This document shows, piece by piece, positions 30,231 to 38,959 of a DNA stretch of 39,577 nucleotides; the first letter of the stretch is position 1; the number at the start of each line of letters is the position of its first letter. The stretch lies in NCBI GenBank assembly GCA_045132235.1, contig JBGURX010000034.1, positions 1 to 39,577 on the forward strand, given 5' to 3'. The notes beneath the pieces are model-generated. The model had not been told where the DNA came from and made no database searches. It saw nothing but the letters and a program-made list of their open reading frames with translations. The stretch comes from UBA1756 sp045132235 (GTDB lineage Bacteria > Bacteroidota > Bacteroidia > Bacteroidales > WCHB1-69). The translations under genes were made by a program, and so were the position numbers.

Positions 30231-31238
30231 ATGAAAAAAGTAAAAATCGGTATCAACGGGTTCGGCCGTATCGGTCGTCTCGTGATGCGTGCTTCCATCG
30301 AACATGAAGACCTTGAAGTTGTGGCTATCAACGACTTGCTGCAGGTGGACTACATGGCCTACCTGCTGCTGCACGACTCCGTACACGGACGTTTCAACGG
30401 CACCGTCAGCGTAGAAGACGGCAATCTGGTGGTCAACGGCCGCTCCATCCGCGTGACCGCAGAAAAAGACCCCATCAACTTGAAGTGGGACGAAGTCGGT
30501 GCTGAATACATCGTAGAATCCACCGGTTTGTTCCTCACCCGCGAGAATGCGGAGAAACACATCCAGGCCGGTGCCAAGCGCGTGGTGATGTCGGCTCCTT
30601 CCAAGGACGACACCCCGATGTTTGTGATGGGTGTGAACAACACCGAGTACATGGGCGAGGACATCGTATCCAACGCCTCCTGCACCACCAACTGTCTGGC
30701 TCCGCTCGTCAAGGTGATTCACGAGAACTTCGGCATGGTGGAAGGTTTGATGACCACCGTGCATGCCACCACCGCCACCCAGAAGGTAGTGGATGGTCCG
30801 TCGGTGAAAGACTGGCGCGGCGGTCGTGCTGCCAACGGCAACATCATCCCCTCCACCACTGGCGCTGCCAAGGCCGTCACCAAGGTCATCCCCTCGCTGA
30901 AGGGCCGTCTCACCGGCATGTCGTTCCGCGTGCCCACGCTGGACGTTTCCGTCGTGGACCTCACCTGCCGCTTGGAGCGTCCGACCACTTACGATGAAAT
31001 CAAGGCTGCCATGAAGCGCGCTTCCGAGAACGAGCTGAAGGGCGTGCTCGGCTACACCGAAGAGAGCGTGGTGAGCTCCGACTTTGTGGGCGATCCGCAC
31101 ACCTCCATCTTCGACGCCAACGCCGGCATCATGCTCAACGACCACTTTGTGAAACTCATCTCGTGGTACGACAACGAATGGGGTTACTCCAACAAAGTGC
31201 TGGAGCTGATCAGCTACATGGCCAAGCAGAACGACTAA
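30231..31238 (+). CDS. gapA: Glyceraldehyde-3-phosphate dehydrogenase
   Basis: 335 residues, standard length. The NAD-binding start is KVKIGINGFGRIGRLVMRA; the catalytic Cys151 lies in SNASCTTNCLAPL, the His in TVHATTATQK, and the substrate block is RGGRAANGNIIPS. The C-terminus WYDNEWGYSNKVLEL is typical. The enzyme oxidises glyceraldehyde 3-phosphate to 1,3-bisphosphoglycerate in glycolysis. A TAnnTTTG box is not obvious in the short AT-rich upstream gap. A hairpin terminator follows. Confidence 0.98.
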   Translation: MKKVKIGINGFGRIGRLVMRASIEHEDLEVVAINDLLQVDYMAYLLLHDSVHGRFNGTVSVEDGNLVVNGRSIRVTAEKDPINLKWDEVGAEYIVESTGLFLTRENAEKHIQAGAKRVVMSAPSKDDTPMFVMGVNNTEYMGEDIVSNASCTTNCLAPLVKVIHENFGMVEGLMTTVHATTATQKVVDGPSVKDWRGGRAANGNIIPSTTGAAKAVTKVIPSLKGRLTGMSFRVPTLDVSVVDLTCRLERPTTYDEIKAAMKRASENELKGVLGYTEESVVSSDFVGDPHTSIFDANAGIMLNDHFVKLISWYDNEWGYSNKVLELISYMAKQND

Positions 31239-31249
31239 TCCATTATCAC

Positions 31250-31290
31250 AAAGGCAGATGCGACGCTTGTTCCATCTGCCTTTATTTTTA
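31250..31290 (+). terminator. gapA terminator
   Basis: AAAGGCAGATG (31250-31260) and CATCTGCCTTT (31273-31283) form a perfect 11-bp stem with a 12-nt loop, followed by a T-rich tail. It begins 12 bp after the gapA stop and ends 9 bp before the glycosylase ATG, so the glycosylase leader overlaps the hairpin region. Confidence 0.85.
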
Positions 31291-31298
31291 TTATAAAA

Positions 31299-31874
31299 AT
31301 GAATCTCGACTATTTTCTGAATCCCGATGTGGTTTTCTTGGCGCGTGATTTGCTGGGGAAATATGTCTTCACGCAGATTGACGGACAGATTGCCGGAGGT
31401 TATATCACCGAAACGGAGGCGTACAAAGGCTTCACCGACCGAGGTTCGCACGCTTTCGGCGGGCGTCGCACGAAGCGCAACGAGATGATGTATGCCGAGG
31501 GCGGCCGGGCGTATGTGTATCTATGCTATGGGATGCACCACATGCTGAATTTCGTCACCAACGAGGAAGGCACTCCCGATGCCGTGCTGATTCGTGGCAT
31601 CATGCCGACGCATGGCGAGGAGCTGATGTTGAAACGGACGGGAAAAAAGCAAAGTGGAGCCTCCTTGACCGATGGTCCCGGAAAGGTTTGCAAGGCTTTA
31701 GGTATTACTTTAACAGAAAATGGTATTTTACTCAACAGTAATACTTTATGGGTAGAAGATAGGGGTAAAAAATTCAGTGATGACGAAGTCATTATCGGTC
31801 CGCGGGTAGGGATTGACTATGCCGGCGAGGATGCCAAGCTGCCGTGGCGGTTTCGGGTGAGAGTTGAAAGTTAA
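31299..31874 (+). CDS. DNA-3-methyladenine glycosylase (AAG/MPG family)
   Basis: 191 residues, typical for bacterial AAG-like enzymes. Hallmarks are ARDLLGKYVF, YITETEAYKGFTDRGSHAF with the catalytic Glu, GGRAYVYLCYGMHHMLNFVT (the nucleotide-flipping Tyr region), VLIRGIMP and LTDGPGKVCKALGI, ending IGPRVGIDYAGEDAKLPWRF. It excises alkylated purines such as 3-methyladenine, hypoxanthine and ethenoadenine in base-excision repair. The final Val-Glu-Ser codons and the stop lie inside a GAGTTGAAAGTT repeat shared with the downstream intergenic DNA, so the natural C-terminus may have been altered. Confidence 0.96.
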   Translation: MNLDYFLNPDVVFLARDLLGKYVFTQIDGQIAGGYITETEAYKGFTDRGSHAFGGRRTKRNEMMYAEGGRAYVYLCYGMHHMLNFVTNEEGTPDAVLIRGIMPTHGEELMLKRTGKKQSGASLTDGPGKVCKALGITLTENGILLNSNTLWVEDRGKKFSDDEVIIGPRVGIDYAGEDAKLPWRFRVRVES

Positions 31875-31918
31875 GAGTTGAAAGTTGAAAACTGAGAATT
31901 TAGAATTGAGAATTGAAA
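31861..31918. repeat. Degenerate AT-rich repeat overlapping the glycosylase stop
   Basis: GAGTTGAAAGTT occurs at 31861-31872 and again at 31875-31886, followed by GAGAATT, TAGAATT and GAGAATT words. Similar GAAAATTGAAAA-type words occur at 5219-5243. These look like the simple-sequence intergenic tracts common in this phylum. Confidence 0.7.
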
Positions 31919-31994
31919 AGGGAGTGGTGATTTGGGGAAGAAAATGGTCGAAAATAATTATTTTCAAAAAGGCGTGAAATCCATAAAAAATGTG

Positions 31995-32002
31995 TATATT
32001 TG
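31995..32002 (+). promoter_or_regulatory. -7 element of the atpDC operon
   Basis: TATATTTG matches TAnnTTTG, 50 bp upstream of the atpD ATG. No TTG box at the usual spacing was seen. Confidence 0.5.
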
Positions 32003-32052
32003 CAGCCGTTTTTTGGAATTAACGTAGTATTCATATCATACACATTATCACT

Positions 32053-33558
32053 ATGGCAGAACAAGTCAAAGGAAAAATCTCCCAGATTGTAGGCGCCGTT
32101 ATCGATGTCCGCTTCGATGAGACGGTTACGCTTCCCAACATTTACGATGCGTTGGAAATCACCAAGGACAACGGCGAGAAGCTGGTTCTTGAGTGCCAGC
32201 AGGACATCGGCGAAAACACGATGCGCTGCATCGCCATGGACTCCACCGACGGTTTGCGCCGCGGCATGGAGGTGGTGGCCACCGGCAGCATGATCACCAT
32301 GCCGACGGGCGAGGTCAACGGCCGTCTGCTCAACGTCATCGGCGAATGCATCGACGGCATCGAGCAGGTGCAGTGCGAAAAGCGCAACAACATCCACAAG
32401 GATCCGCCGACTTTCGAGAACCTTTCCACCTCCGAAGAGGTGCTGTTCACCGGTATCAAAGTGTTGGACTTGATCGAGCCTTACGCCAAGGGCGGTAAGA
32501 TCGGTCTGTTCGGCGGCGCCGGTGTGGGCAAGACCGTTCTGATCATGGAGATGATCAACAACATCGCCAAGAAATATTCCGGTATGTCAGTGTTCGCAGG
32601 CGTTGGCGAGCGTACCCGTGAGGGTAACGACCTGCTCCGCGAGATGATCGAGTCTGGTGTTATCCGTTACGGCGACGAGTTCAAGCAGAGCATGGCCGCC
32701 GGCGGCTGGGACCTCAGCAAGGTTGACCGCGAAGAACTGGCCAAATCGCAGTGCACCATGGTTTTCGGTCAGATGAACGAACCCCCTGGAGCACGTGCCC
32801 GTGTGGCTCTCTCCGGACTGACCATGGCCGAGTATTTCCGTGATGGCGACGAAACCTCCGGCGGCCGCGACATCTTGTTCTTCGTGGACAACATCTTCCG
32901 TTTCACGCAGGCTGGTTCCGAGGTGTCCACCTTGCTGGGCCGTATGCCCTCCGCAGTAGGTTACCAGCCCACGCTGGCCACCGAGATGGGTGCCATGCAG
33001 GAGCGTATCACTTCCACCAAGCGCGGTTCCATCACCTCCATCCAGGCTATCTACGTGCCGGCAGACGACTTGACTGACCCGGCTCCCGCCACGACCTTCT
33101 CGCACTTGGATGCCAAGACCGTGTTGAGCCGTAAGATCTCCGAGCTCGGTATCTATCCCGCTGTTGACCCGCTGGATTCCACTTCCAGAATTCTTACCCC
33201 CGCCATCGTCGGCGACGAGCACTACAACACCGCACAGCGCGTGAAGATGGTGCTGCAGCGCTACGCTGAGCTTCAGGACATCATCGCCATCCTCGGTATG
33301 GAAGAGCTTTCCGAAGAGGACCGCAAGGTGGTGCACCGCGCACGCCGTGTGCAGCGCTTCCTGTCGCAGCCGTTCCACGTGGCCGAGCAGTTCACTGGTC
33401 TGCCGGGCGTGTTCGTGAGCATCGACGACACCATCAAGGGCTTCAACATGATCCTCGACGGCGAGCTCGACTACTTGCCGGAGACTGCCTTCAACCTCGT
33501 GGGTACCATCGAAGACGCCATCAAGAAGGGCGAAAAAGAATTGGCTAACGCAAAATAA
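32053..33558 (+). CDS. atpD: F1F0 ATP synthase subunit beta
   Basis: 501 residues. Walker A is GGAGVGKTV at residues about 154-162; GERTREGNDL, the Walker B region ILFFVDNIFRFTQAGSEVS, GRMPSAVGYQPTLATEMG and the DELSEED-like loop (MEELSEEDRKVVHRARR) are all present. It carries the catalytic nucleotide sites of F1. It is followed by atpC after 8 bp. The remaining atp genes are not here; a split in which atpDC is separate from the other subunits is known in parts of Bacteroidota. Confidence 0.99.
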   Translation: MAEQVKGKISQIVGAVIDVRFDETVTLPNIYDALEITKDNGEKLVLECQQDIGENTMRCIAMDSTDGLRRGMEVVATGSMITMPTGEVNGRLLNVIGECIDGIEQVQCEKRNNIHKDPPTFENLSTSEEVLFTGIKVLDLIEPYAKGGKIGLFGGAGVGKTVLIMEMINNIAKKYSGMSVFAGVGERTREGNDLLREMIESGVIRYGDEFKQSMAAGGWDLSKVDREELAKSQCTMVFGQMNEPPGARARVALSGLTMAEYFRDGDETSGGRDILFFVDNIFRFTQAGSEVSTLLGRMPSAVGYQPTLATEMGAMQERITSTKRGSITSIQAIYVPADDLTDPAPATTFSHLDAKTVLSRKISELGIYPAVDPLDSTSRILTPAIVGDEHYNTAQRVKMVLQRYAELQDIIAILGMEELSEEDRKVVHRARRVQRFLSQPFHVAEQFTGLPGVFVSIDDTIKGFNMILDGELDYLPETAFNLVGTIEDAIKKGEKELANAK

Positions 33559-33566
33559 TCGGCACT

Positions 33567-33803
33567 ATGAACCTCGAAATCATCACCCCCGGCAAGGAAT
33601 TGTTCAAAGGGGAGGTCTCATTGGTGCAGCTTCCCGGACTGGACGGGCTGTTTGAGGTGCTCAACAACCACGCCCCGCTGATTGCCGCTCTCAAGGAGGG
33701 AAAGGTGAAGGCGACCGACGCACAAAATCAGACACTCTTCTTCGACATCCGCGGAGGTATTGTGGAAGTTTTGAATAACCACGTATTAGTACTGGCCGAA
33801 TAG
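33567..33803 (+). CDS. atpC: ATP synthase subunit epsilon, short form
   Basis: 78 residues containing only the N-terminal beta sandwich (LEIITPGKELFKGEVSLVQLP, HAPLIAALKEGKVK, IRGGIVEVLNNHVLVL). The C-terminal two-helix domain that inhibits ATP hydrolysis in the roughly 135-residue E. coli protein is absent. Short epsilon subunits are usual in Bacteroidota, so this is not a truncation by mutation. It couples the gamma shaft to the c ring. Confidence 0.95.
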   Translation: MNLEIITPGKELFKGEVSLVQLPGLDGLFEVLNNHAPLIAALKEGKVKATDAQNQTLFFDIRGGIVEVLNNHVLVLAE

Positions 33804-33804
33804 T

Positions 33805-34467
33805 ATGGGAGTTTCAGACTTCATGCTCCTCGGCGCGAAAAAGTCGCTGATTGCCTGGCTGCGCGAGCAGGGCATCACCGATGAAAAGGTGCTCCATGCC
33901 TTTGACGTGGTGGAACGACACCGTTTCATCCCCAACACCGTGCTACTCAACCGTGCCTACGAGAACACGCCGCTGCCCATCGGCTGCGGACAGACCATCT
34001 CGCAGCCCATCACTGTGGCGTTCCAATCCCAATTGTTGGAAATCAAAGAGGATGACAAGGTGCTGGAAATCGGCACCGGCTCCGGCTTCCAGGCCGCTAT
34101 CCTCGGTGCGATGGGCGCAAAAGTGCATACCATCGAACGGCAACTGGAGCTTTTCCGCCAGACCCGTATCCTGCTGAACAACACACTGAAAGCCAAAAAC
34201 GTATTCATGTACTACGGCGACGGCTTCGCCGGTCTGCCCGCCAAAGCCCCCTTCGACAAAATCATTGTGACCTGCGGCGCGCCCAACGTCCCCCCTGCCC
34301 TGCTCCAGCAGCTCAAAGTGGGTGGACTGCTCGTCATCCCCGTGGGCGACGGCGTGCAGCAGATGCACCGCATCACCAAAATCAGTGAAGACGAATACAA
34401 CACCGAAACTTTCGGAGAGTTCAAATTCGTTCCCATGTTGCAACAAACCGTAAAAATCAAAAAATAA
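33805..34467 (+). CDS. pcm: Protein-L-isoaspartate O-methyltransferase
   Basis: 220 residues. Blocks typical of PCMT are RHRFIPNTVLLNRAYENTPLPIGCGQTISQP (cited in part: the QTISQP substrate loop) and VLEIGTGSGFQAAIL (S-adenosylmethionine motif I), followed by DGFAGLPAKAPFDKIIVTCGAPNVPPALLQQLKVGG. It methylates isoaspartyl residues to start their repair in aged proteins. It begins one base after the atpC stop, so it is co-transcribed with atpDC. Confidence 0.96.
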   Translation: MGVSDFMLLGAKKSLIAWLREQGITDEKVLHAFDVVERHRFIPNTVLLNRAYENTPLPIGCGQTISQPITVAFQSQLLEIKEDDKVLEIGTGSGFQAAILGAMGAKVHTIERQLELFRQTRILLNNTLKAKNVFMYYGDGFAGLPAKAPFDKIIVTCGAPNVPPALLQQLKVGGLLVIPVGDGVQQMHRITKISEDEYNTETFGEFKFVPMLQQTVKIKK

Positions 34468-34472
34468 AAGTT

Positions 34473-35381
34473 ATGAAACGCATCATCACCTTCATGGCCT
34501 TCACCCTGTGTGTGCTTTTCGCCACGGCACAGCAGCAGGATGCCTTCCTTGCCATCATCAACAGCCACAATGAAAATTTCTGGGTGAACATCAACGACTA
34601 CACCATCAACGAGCAGTCAACAGAATCGATCACCATCACCAACTTGGAAGTCAACCACACCTACCGTGTGGAGATCATCTTCAACAATCCAGAGTACAAC
34701 ACTGTAGCCACCACCCTCAAGCTGCAGCCCGGCTACAACAACTTCGCCATCAGCTACTACGACCAGAACAAGATGGGCACCTTCGAGCCCACCCGCCGCA
34801 CCATCCAAGCCATGATGATTGTGGCCGCCAGCAACAGCGTGCGTCTTTCCACCCCCCAAAGCGGCAACCAAGCCAACAACAACTACAACGGACAGAGCGG
34901 ACAGCCGCGTCCCAACATCCATCCCAACAACCCCAATCATCCCGGGAATCCTAACAACCCAACTCCTCCCGGCAACCCCAACCATCCCGGCAATCCTAAC
35001 ATTCCGAACCACCCCAACAACCCGAACAATCCGCCCACTCCCCCTACACCTCCCACGCCTCCCACGCCTCAAACCCCTCCCACTCTCCAGCCTTTCAGCG
35101 AACAGGAGTTCCAAATCGCTTACAACACTGTGTCCACACAGACGTTTGAAAGCGACAAGCTGATGGTGGCCAAGCAGGTGGTTTCCTCCCGCCCTGTCCT
35201 CACCAGCCAGATTGCACGTCTCACCAAACTTTTCGACTTCGAAAACACCAAGCTCGATTTCCTGAAATACGCCTACCACCATTGCTTCGACCCCCAAAAT
35301 TACTACACCACCTACAACCTGTTGTCGTTCTCATCCTCCAAAAAAGAACTCAAGAACTACATCGCCACCCATCAACATTAA
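34473..35381 (+). CDS. Exported DUF4476 protein with Pro/Asn-rich linker
   Basis: 302 residues with a signal peptide (KRIITFMAFTLCVLFATAQ). Residues about 20-115 form a beta-rich domain (EVNHTYRVEIIFNNPEYN). Residues about 130-207 are a low-complexity linker of repeated NPNHPGNPN and then PPTPPTP units. Residues about 210-302 match DUF4476: FSEQEFQIAYNTVSTQTFESDKL, VLTSQIARLTKLFDFENTKLDFLKYAYHHCFDPQNYY, cited in part. DUF4476 is found in Bacteroidota exported proteins of unknown function; the linker suggests a spacer across the periplasm or cell wall. It lies 5 bp after pcm and 12 bp before riboflavin synthase. Confidence 0.88.
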   Translation: MKRIITFMAFTLCVLFATAQQQDAFLAIINSHNENFWVNINDYTINEQSTESITITNLEVNHTYRVEIIFNNPEYNTVATTLKLQPGYNNFAISYYDQNKMGTFEPTRRTIQAMMIVAASNSVRLSTPQSGNQANNNYNGQSGQPRPNIHPNNPNHPGNPNNPTPPGNPNHPGNPNIPNHPNNPNNPPTPPTPPTPPTPQTPPTLQPFSEQEFQIAYNTVSTQTFESDKLMVAKQVVSSRPVLTSQIARLTKLFDFENTKLDFLKYAYHHCFDPQNYYTTYNLLSFSSSKKELKNYIATHQH

Positions 35382-35393
35382 AAACCACACTTT

Positions 35394-36017
35394 ATGTTCA
35401 CTGGAATTGTAGAAAAAACTGGAAAAATCGTCAAGATAGAACAAGAAAACAGCAACTTCCACTTCACCATCGAGGTGGATTTTGCCGATGAGCTGAACAT
35501 CGACCAGAGCATGGCCCACGACGGCTGCTGCCTCACGGTGGTGAAGGTGGACAAAGAGCACAAGCAGTATGTGGTGACCGCCATGGACGAGACCATGCTG
35601 AAGACCAACCTCGGCAGTTGGAAAGTGGGCTACGAGGTGAATTTGGAACGCAGCATGCGTATGGACGGCCGTTTCGACGGACACATCGTGCAGGGTCATG
35701 TGGACCAGACCGCCACGTGCGAAAAGGTGGTGGATGACAATGGCAGCTGGCGTTACTATTTCAGCTACGACACCGCCAAGAACAACATCACCGTGCCGAA
35801 AGGTTCCATCTCTGTCAACGGCGTGAGCCTCACGGTGGTGGACTCCGAGCCCGGTCATTTCTCCGTGGCCATCATCCCCTACACCCACAAGGTCACCAAC
35901 TTCCACAACTTCCAGCCCGGCACAGTGGTCAACATCGAGTTCGACGTTTTCGGAAAATACGTACAGCGTTTGCTTGAACAGTATTTGGCAAGTACAAATA
36001 CTTGTATTTCAAAATAA
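35394..36017 (+). CDS. ribE: Riboflavin synthase, alpha subunit
   Basis: 207 residues made of two lumazine-binding repeats: MFTGIVEKTGKI at the N-terminus, AHDGCCLTVVKVD in repeat 1 and GSISVNGVSLTVVDSEPGHFSVAIIPYT in repeat 2, with GHIVQGHVD between. It dismutates two 6,7-dimethyl-8-ribityllumazine molecules to riboflavin. Repeat 1 has Asp-Gly-Cys-Cys where Asn-Gly-(Val/Cys)-Cys is more usual, a mild variation. No FMN riboswitch precedes it. The rest of the rib pathway is elsewhere. Confidence 0.96.
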   Translation: MFTGIVEKTGKIVKIEQENSNFHFTIEVDFADELNIDQSMAHDGCCLTVVKVDKEHKQYVVTAMDETMLKTNLGSWKVGYEVNLERSMRMDGRFDGHIVQGHVDQTATCEKVVDDNGSWRYYFSYDTAKNNITVPKGSISVNGVSLTVVDSEPGHFSVAIIPYTHKVTNFHNFQPGTVVNIEFDVFGKYVQRLLEQYLASTNTCISK

Positions 36018-36026
36018 TAAAGATAA

Positions 36027-38258
36027 ATGATTAATATCATCCACGCCAGCGAGAACAACCTCAAGGATGTTTCGCTGCAAATACCGAAACGGAAAATCAC
36101 CGTCTTCACAGGCGTTTCCGGTTCAGGGAAATCGTCGTTGTGCTTGGACACCATCGCAGCCGAGAGCCGCCGCGAGCTCAACGAAACCTTTCCCTCTTTC
36201 ATCCAGCAATATCTTCCCAAATATGGTCGTCCGAAGGTGCAGCGCATTGAAAATATGCCTGTTACCATTGTCATCGACCAGAAAAAGCCCTCCTCGAACA
36301 GCCGTTCCACCGTCGGCACCTACACCGACATACAGCCACTGCTGCGCCTGCTCTTCTCCCGCGTGGGCAAACCATTTGTCGGCTACTCCGACTCTTTCTC
36401 CTTCAACCATCCGGCCGGCAGCTGTCCGCGCTGCGCCGGCCTGGGCGAGATCCGCGAGCTGGACATCCACAAGCTGGTGGATTTCGACAAGTCGCTGAAC
36501 GACGAGGACACCATCCATTACATCGCCTTCGGCAAGGGCGGCTGGCGCTGGATTCGCTATGCCCACAGCGGTCTGTTCGACCTCGACAAGAAAATCAAAG
36601 ACTATACGCCCGAAGAACTCGATTTGTTCCTCTATTCACCCCAAATCAAACTGAAAAACCCACCCAGCAACTGGCCAAAAACCGCTAAGTATGAAGGACT
36701 TGTACCACGCATGTACCGCAGTATCATCAACTCGGAAGAGGGATTGCTGCACGCGGCGGCCATCAACCCCATGCTCACCATGGGCACCTGTCCCGACTGT
36801 GGCGGCACGCGCCTGAACGAGAAAATCCGCTCCTGCCGCATCAACGGCAAGAATATCGCGGAGGTGGATGACATGCCCATTTCGGAGGTGATGAAGTTTA
36901 TCGCCACCATTGATGACCCGCTGGCCGTGGACATCCAGCGTGAGATGAGCAAGCGCCTGCAGGCGTTGTGCGACATCGGGTTAGGCTACCTGTCGCTGAG
37001 TCGCGGCACCGGCACGCTGTCGGGTGGCGAGGCACAGCGTATCAAGATTGCCAAATATATCAATTCCGCGCTGACCGACATGGCCTACGTGCTGGACGAG
37101 CCGAGTGTGGGCCTGCACCCGCAGGACATCATCCGGCTGAAACGGTCGCTGCAGCACCTGCGCGACCACGGCAACACCATCCTCATTGTGGAGCACCACC
37201 GCGAAATCATCGCCATGGCAGAACATATCGTGGATATGGGACCGGCAGCCGGAACACATGGCGGAGAGATTATGTACGAAGGTGATTACCAAGGACTTTT
37301 GAAGTCCGACACCATCACGGGAAGAATGTTACGCAGTCGTACGGAGATGAAAACGAACGTCAGAACACCCCAGCGGTTTGCGCATATTGAGGACGCCACG
37401 CTGCACAACCTGAAACACATTTCGGTAGATATTCCGTTAGGCGTACTTACCGTCATTGCAGGCGTAGCCGGCTCGGGAAAATCCTCGCTGATGGAAGTTT
37501 TCCAGCAGCAATGTCCGGCCGAAACCATCTTCATCGGACAGAAAAACATCGGCATCAACCTGCGCTCTACCCCGGCTACCTACCTCAACATTTCCGATAC
37601 GATACGCAAGCTTTTTGCGAAAGCCAACCACAGCAACATCCAGCAGTTCTCCTTCAACTCAAAGGGAGCGTGTCCCGCCTGCGAGGGCAAGGGTGTGATT
37701 GTGTCGGACATGGCCTTCATGGAATCCATCGAGACCGTGTGCGATGTGTGCGGCGGCACGCGCTACAATGCGGAGACATTACAATATTTATATAAAGGCA
37801 AGAACATTGCCGAGGTGATGGATATGACGGTGGAAGAGGCGATTGCGTTCTTCGAGGGCGAATCGTTCCAGCCGCAGCTGCAGGCGCTCAACAAAGTGGG
37901 ATTGGGCTATCTGCATCTCAACCAGGCCATGACGACGCTGTCGGGCGGCGAGTTGCAGCGCATCAAGCTGGCCTCTTACCTGCACCGCAAAGGCGAAATC
38001 TTCATCATCGACGAGCCCACCGACGGGTTGCACCTCGACGATGTACGCAAGCTGCTCAATCTGTTCAACGAGATGACCGATGCCGGCAACACACTGATAC
38101 TCATCGAGCACAGCATGGATGTCATCAAGCAGGCCGACTACCTCATAGAGTTGGGTCCCGGAGGCGGCGAGGCGGGCGGCGAACTGCTGTTCTGCGGCAC
38201 GCCCAAAGAAATGCTTTCTTGCGAAAAAAGTGTCACACGTCCCTATCTGGCGCAGTAA
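36027..38258 (+). CDS. UvrA-like ABC ATPase (short class, UvrB-interaction region reduced)
   Basis: 743 residues versus about 940 for canonical UvrA. Two ABC cassettes are intact: Walker A GVSGSGKSS and GVAGSGKSS, signatures LSGGEAQRIKIAKYI and LSGGELQRIKLASYL, and Walker B VLDEPSVGLHP and IIDEPTDGLH. Zinc-binding motifs CPRC, CPDCGGTRL, CPACEGKG and CDVCGGTRY remain. Between the first CPRC and the CPDC motif the sequence is too short for the normal UvrB-binding domain. Such class II UvrA paralogues, for example DrrC of Streptomyces peucetius, are linked to tolerance of DNA-intercalating drugs rather than normal excision repair. It starts 9 bp after ribE and ends flush against the minus-strand lipoprotein stop. 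Confidence 0.9.
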   Translation: MINIIHASENNLKDVSLQIPKRKITVFTGVSGSGKSSLCLDTIAAESRRELNETFPSFIQQYLPKYGRPKVQRIENMPVTIVIDQKKPSSNSRSTVGTYTDIQPLLRLLFSRVGKPFVGYSDSFSFNHPAGSCPRCAGLGEIRELDIHKLVDFDKSLNDEDTIHYIAFGKGGWRWIRYAHSGLFDLDKKIKDYTPEELDLFLYSPQIKLKNPPSNWPKTAKYEGLVPRMYRSIINSEEGLLHAAAINPMLTMGTCPDCGGTRLNEKIRSCRINGKNIAEVDDMPISEVMKFIATIDDPLAVDIQREMSKRLQALCDIGLGYLSLSRGTGTLSGGEAQRIKIAKYINSALTDMAYVLDEPSVGLHPQDIIRLKRSLQHLRDHGNTILIVEHHREIIAMAEHIVDMGPAAGTHGGEIMYEGDYQGLLKSDTITGRMLRSRTEMKTNVRTPQRFAHIEDATLHNLKHISVDIPLGVLTVIAGVAGSGKSSLMEVFQQQCPAETIFIGQKNIGINLRSTPATYLNISDTIRKLFAKANHSNIQQFSFNSKGACPACEGKGVIVSDMAFMESIETVCDVCGGTRYNAETLQYLYKGKNIAEVMDMTVEEAIAFFEGESFQPQLQALNKVGLGYLHLNQAMTTLSGGELQRIKLASYLHRKGEIFIIDEPTDGLHLDDVRKLLNLFNEMTDAGNTLILIEHSMDVIKQADYLIELGPGGGEAGGELLFCGTPKEMLSCEKSVTRPYLAQ

Positions 38259-38945
38259 CTACTGTGCATCATCAGGTACATCATAGTGTTTGTCCAACTC
38301 ATCGATGCTGGTGAGATTTTTGGTGATATCTACGTTCAGGTACTGTCCACCCTTGGCTTTCACTTTCCAAATGTAAATGCCATCGGTTTTCACCAATACG
38401 CTGTCGCTCATCTGCTTTTTGCGACTCCATGCGCGCAGAGCGGTATGCGTTTCCTTATTATACAGCCGCACATTAGCCGGTGAACTGACCGAATAATCCA
38501 CATAAATCATCGTACCCTTCGGCACATAAAAAGAGTATTCAATTTCATCATCAAATTGCAACTCATTTTCATACACCAAAGTGCGCCGTACCGAAGCCAG
38601 ATTCTCCCCGATAACCCCACGCAGCACCTGCCGAAGAGAATCGACACGGTACTTGTGGTGCGCACAGAACTTGCGAGCATCATCCGACATACCGGCCGCA
38701 TCGTAAGTAAACACCAGCTCGTCGTACTGCTCCACCAGAAGCTGCAAGTCGTTGTCGGAGGCAGTAATACGATAACTTTTCAAGGTAGAAGGAGCCTCTT
38801 CCAACAACGAAGAGGTGGACCAATATTTCTCCTTTACCTCATAAGGAAGTCCAAGAGTATCAACAGTATCTGCCGTTTTTTTGGACGAACATCCTGCCAA
38901 AACCAACATTCCCACAAAACAGAAAAAGAGACGACGAACAGACAT
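38259..38945 (-). CDS. Lipoprotein of unknown function, possible GOLD-like beta sandwich
   Basis: 228 residues from the ATG at 38945; an upstream TTG frame is discounted. The lipoprotein signal peptide SVRRLFFCFVGMLVLAGC has a perfect lipobox. The mature part has a Lys/Ser/Thr start, a helical central region (DNDLQLLVEQYDELVFTYD) and a C-terminal beta region (YSFYVPKGTMIYVDYSV, NVRLYNKETHTALRAW, GIYIWKVKAKGGQYLNVDI). That spacing is reminiscent of GOLD/emp24-like sandwiches, but this is a weak structural guess. It lies 14 bp downstream of nqrB, where nqrC is expected, and has no NqrC features. It is probably co-transcribed with nqrB. Confidence 0.7.
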   Translation of the reverse strand: MSVRRLFFCFVGMLVLAGCSSKKTADTVDTLGLPYEVKEKYWSTSSLLEEAPSTLKSYRITASDNDLQLLVEQYDELVFTYDAAGMSDDARKFCAHHKYRVDSLRQVLRGVIGENLASVRRTLVYENELQFDDEIEYSFYVPKGTMIYVDYSVSSPANVRLYNKETHTALRAWSRKKQMSDSVLVKTDGIYIWKVKAKGGQYLNVDITKNLTSIDELDKHYDVPDDAQ

Positions 38946-38959
38946 CAGCAGAGAATTTA

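Noticed and set aside
29127..31451. Long antisense frames over the binding-fold gene and gapA
   Set aside because: Both plus-strand genes have clear families; the antisense frames are bias artefacts.
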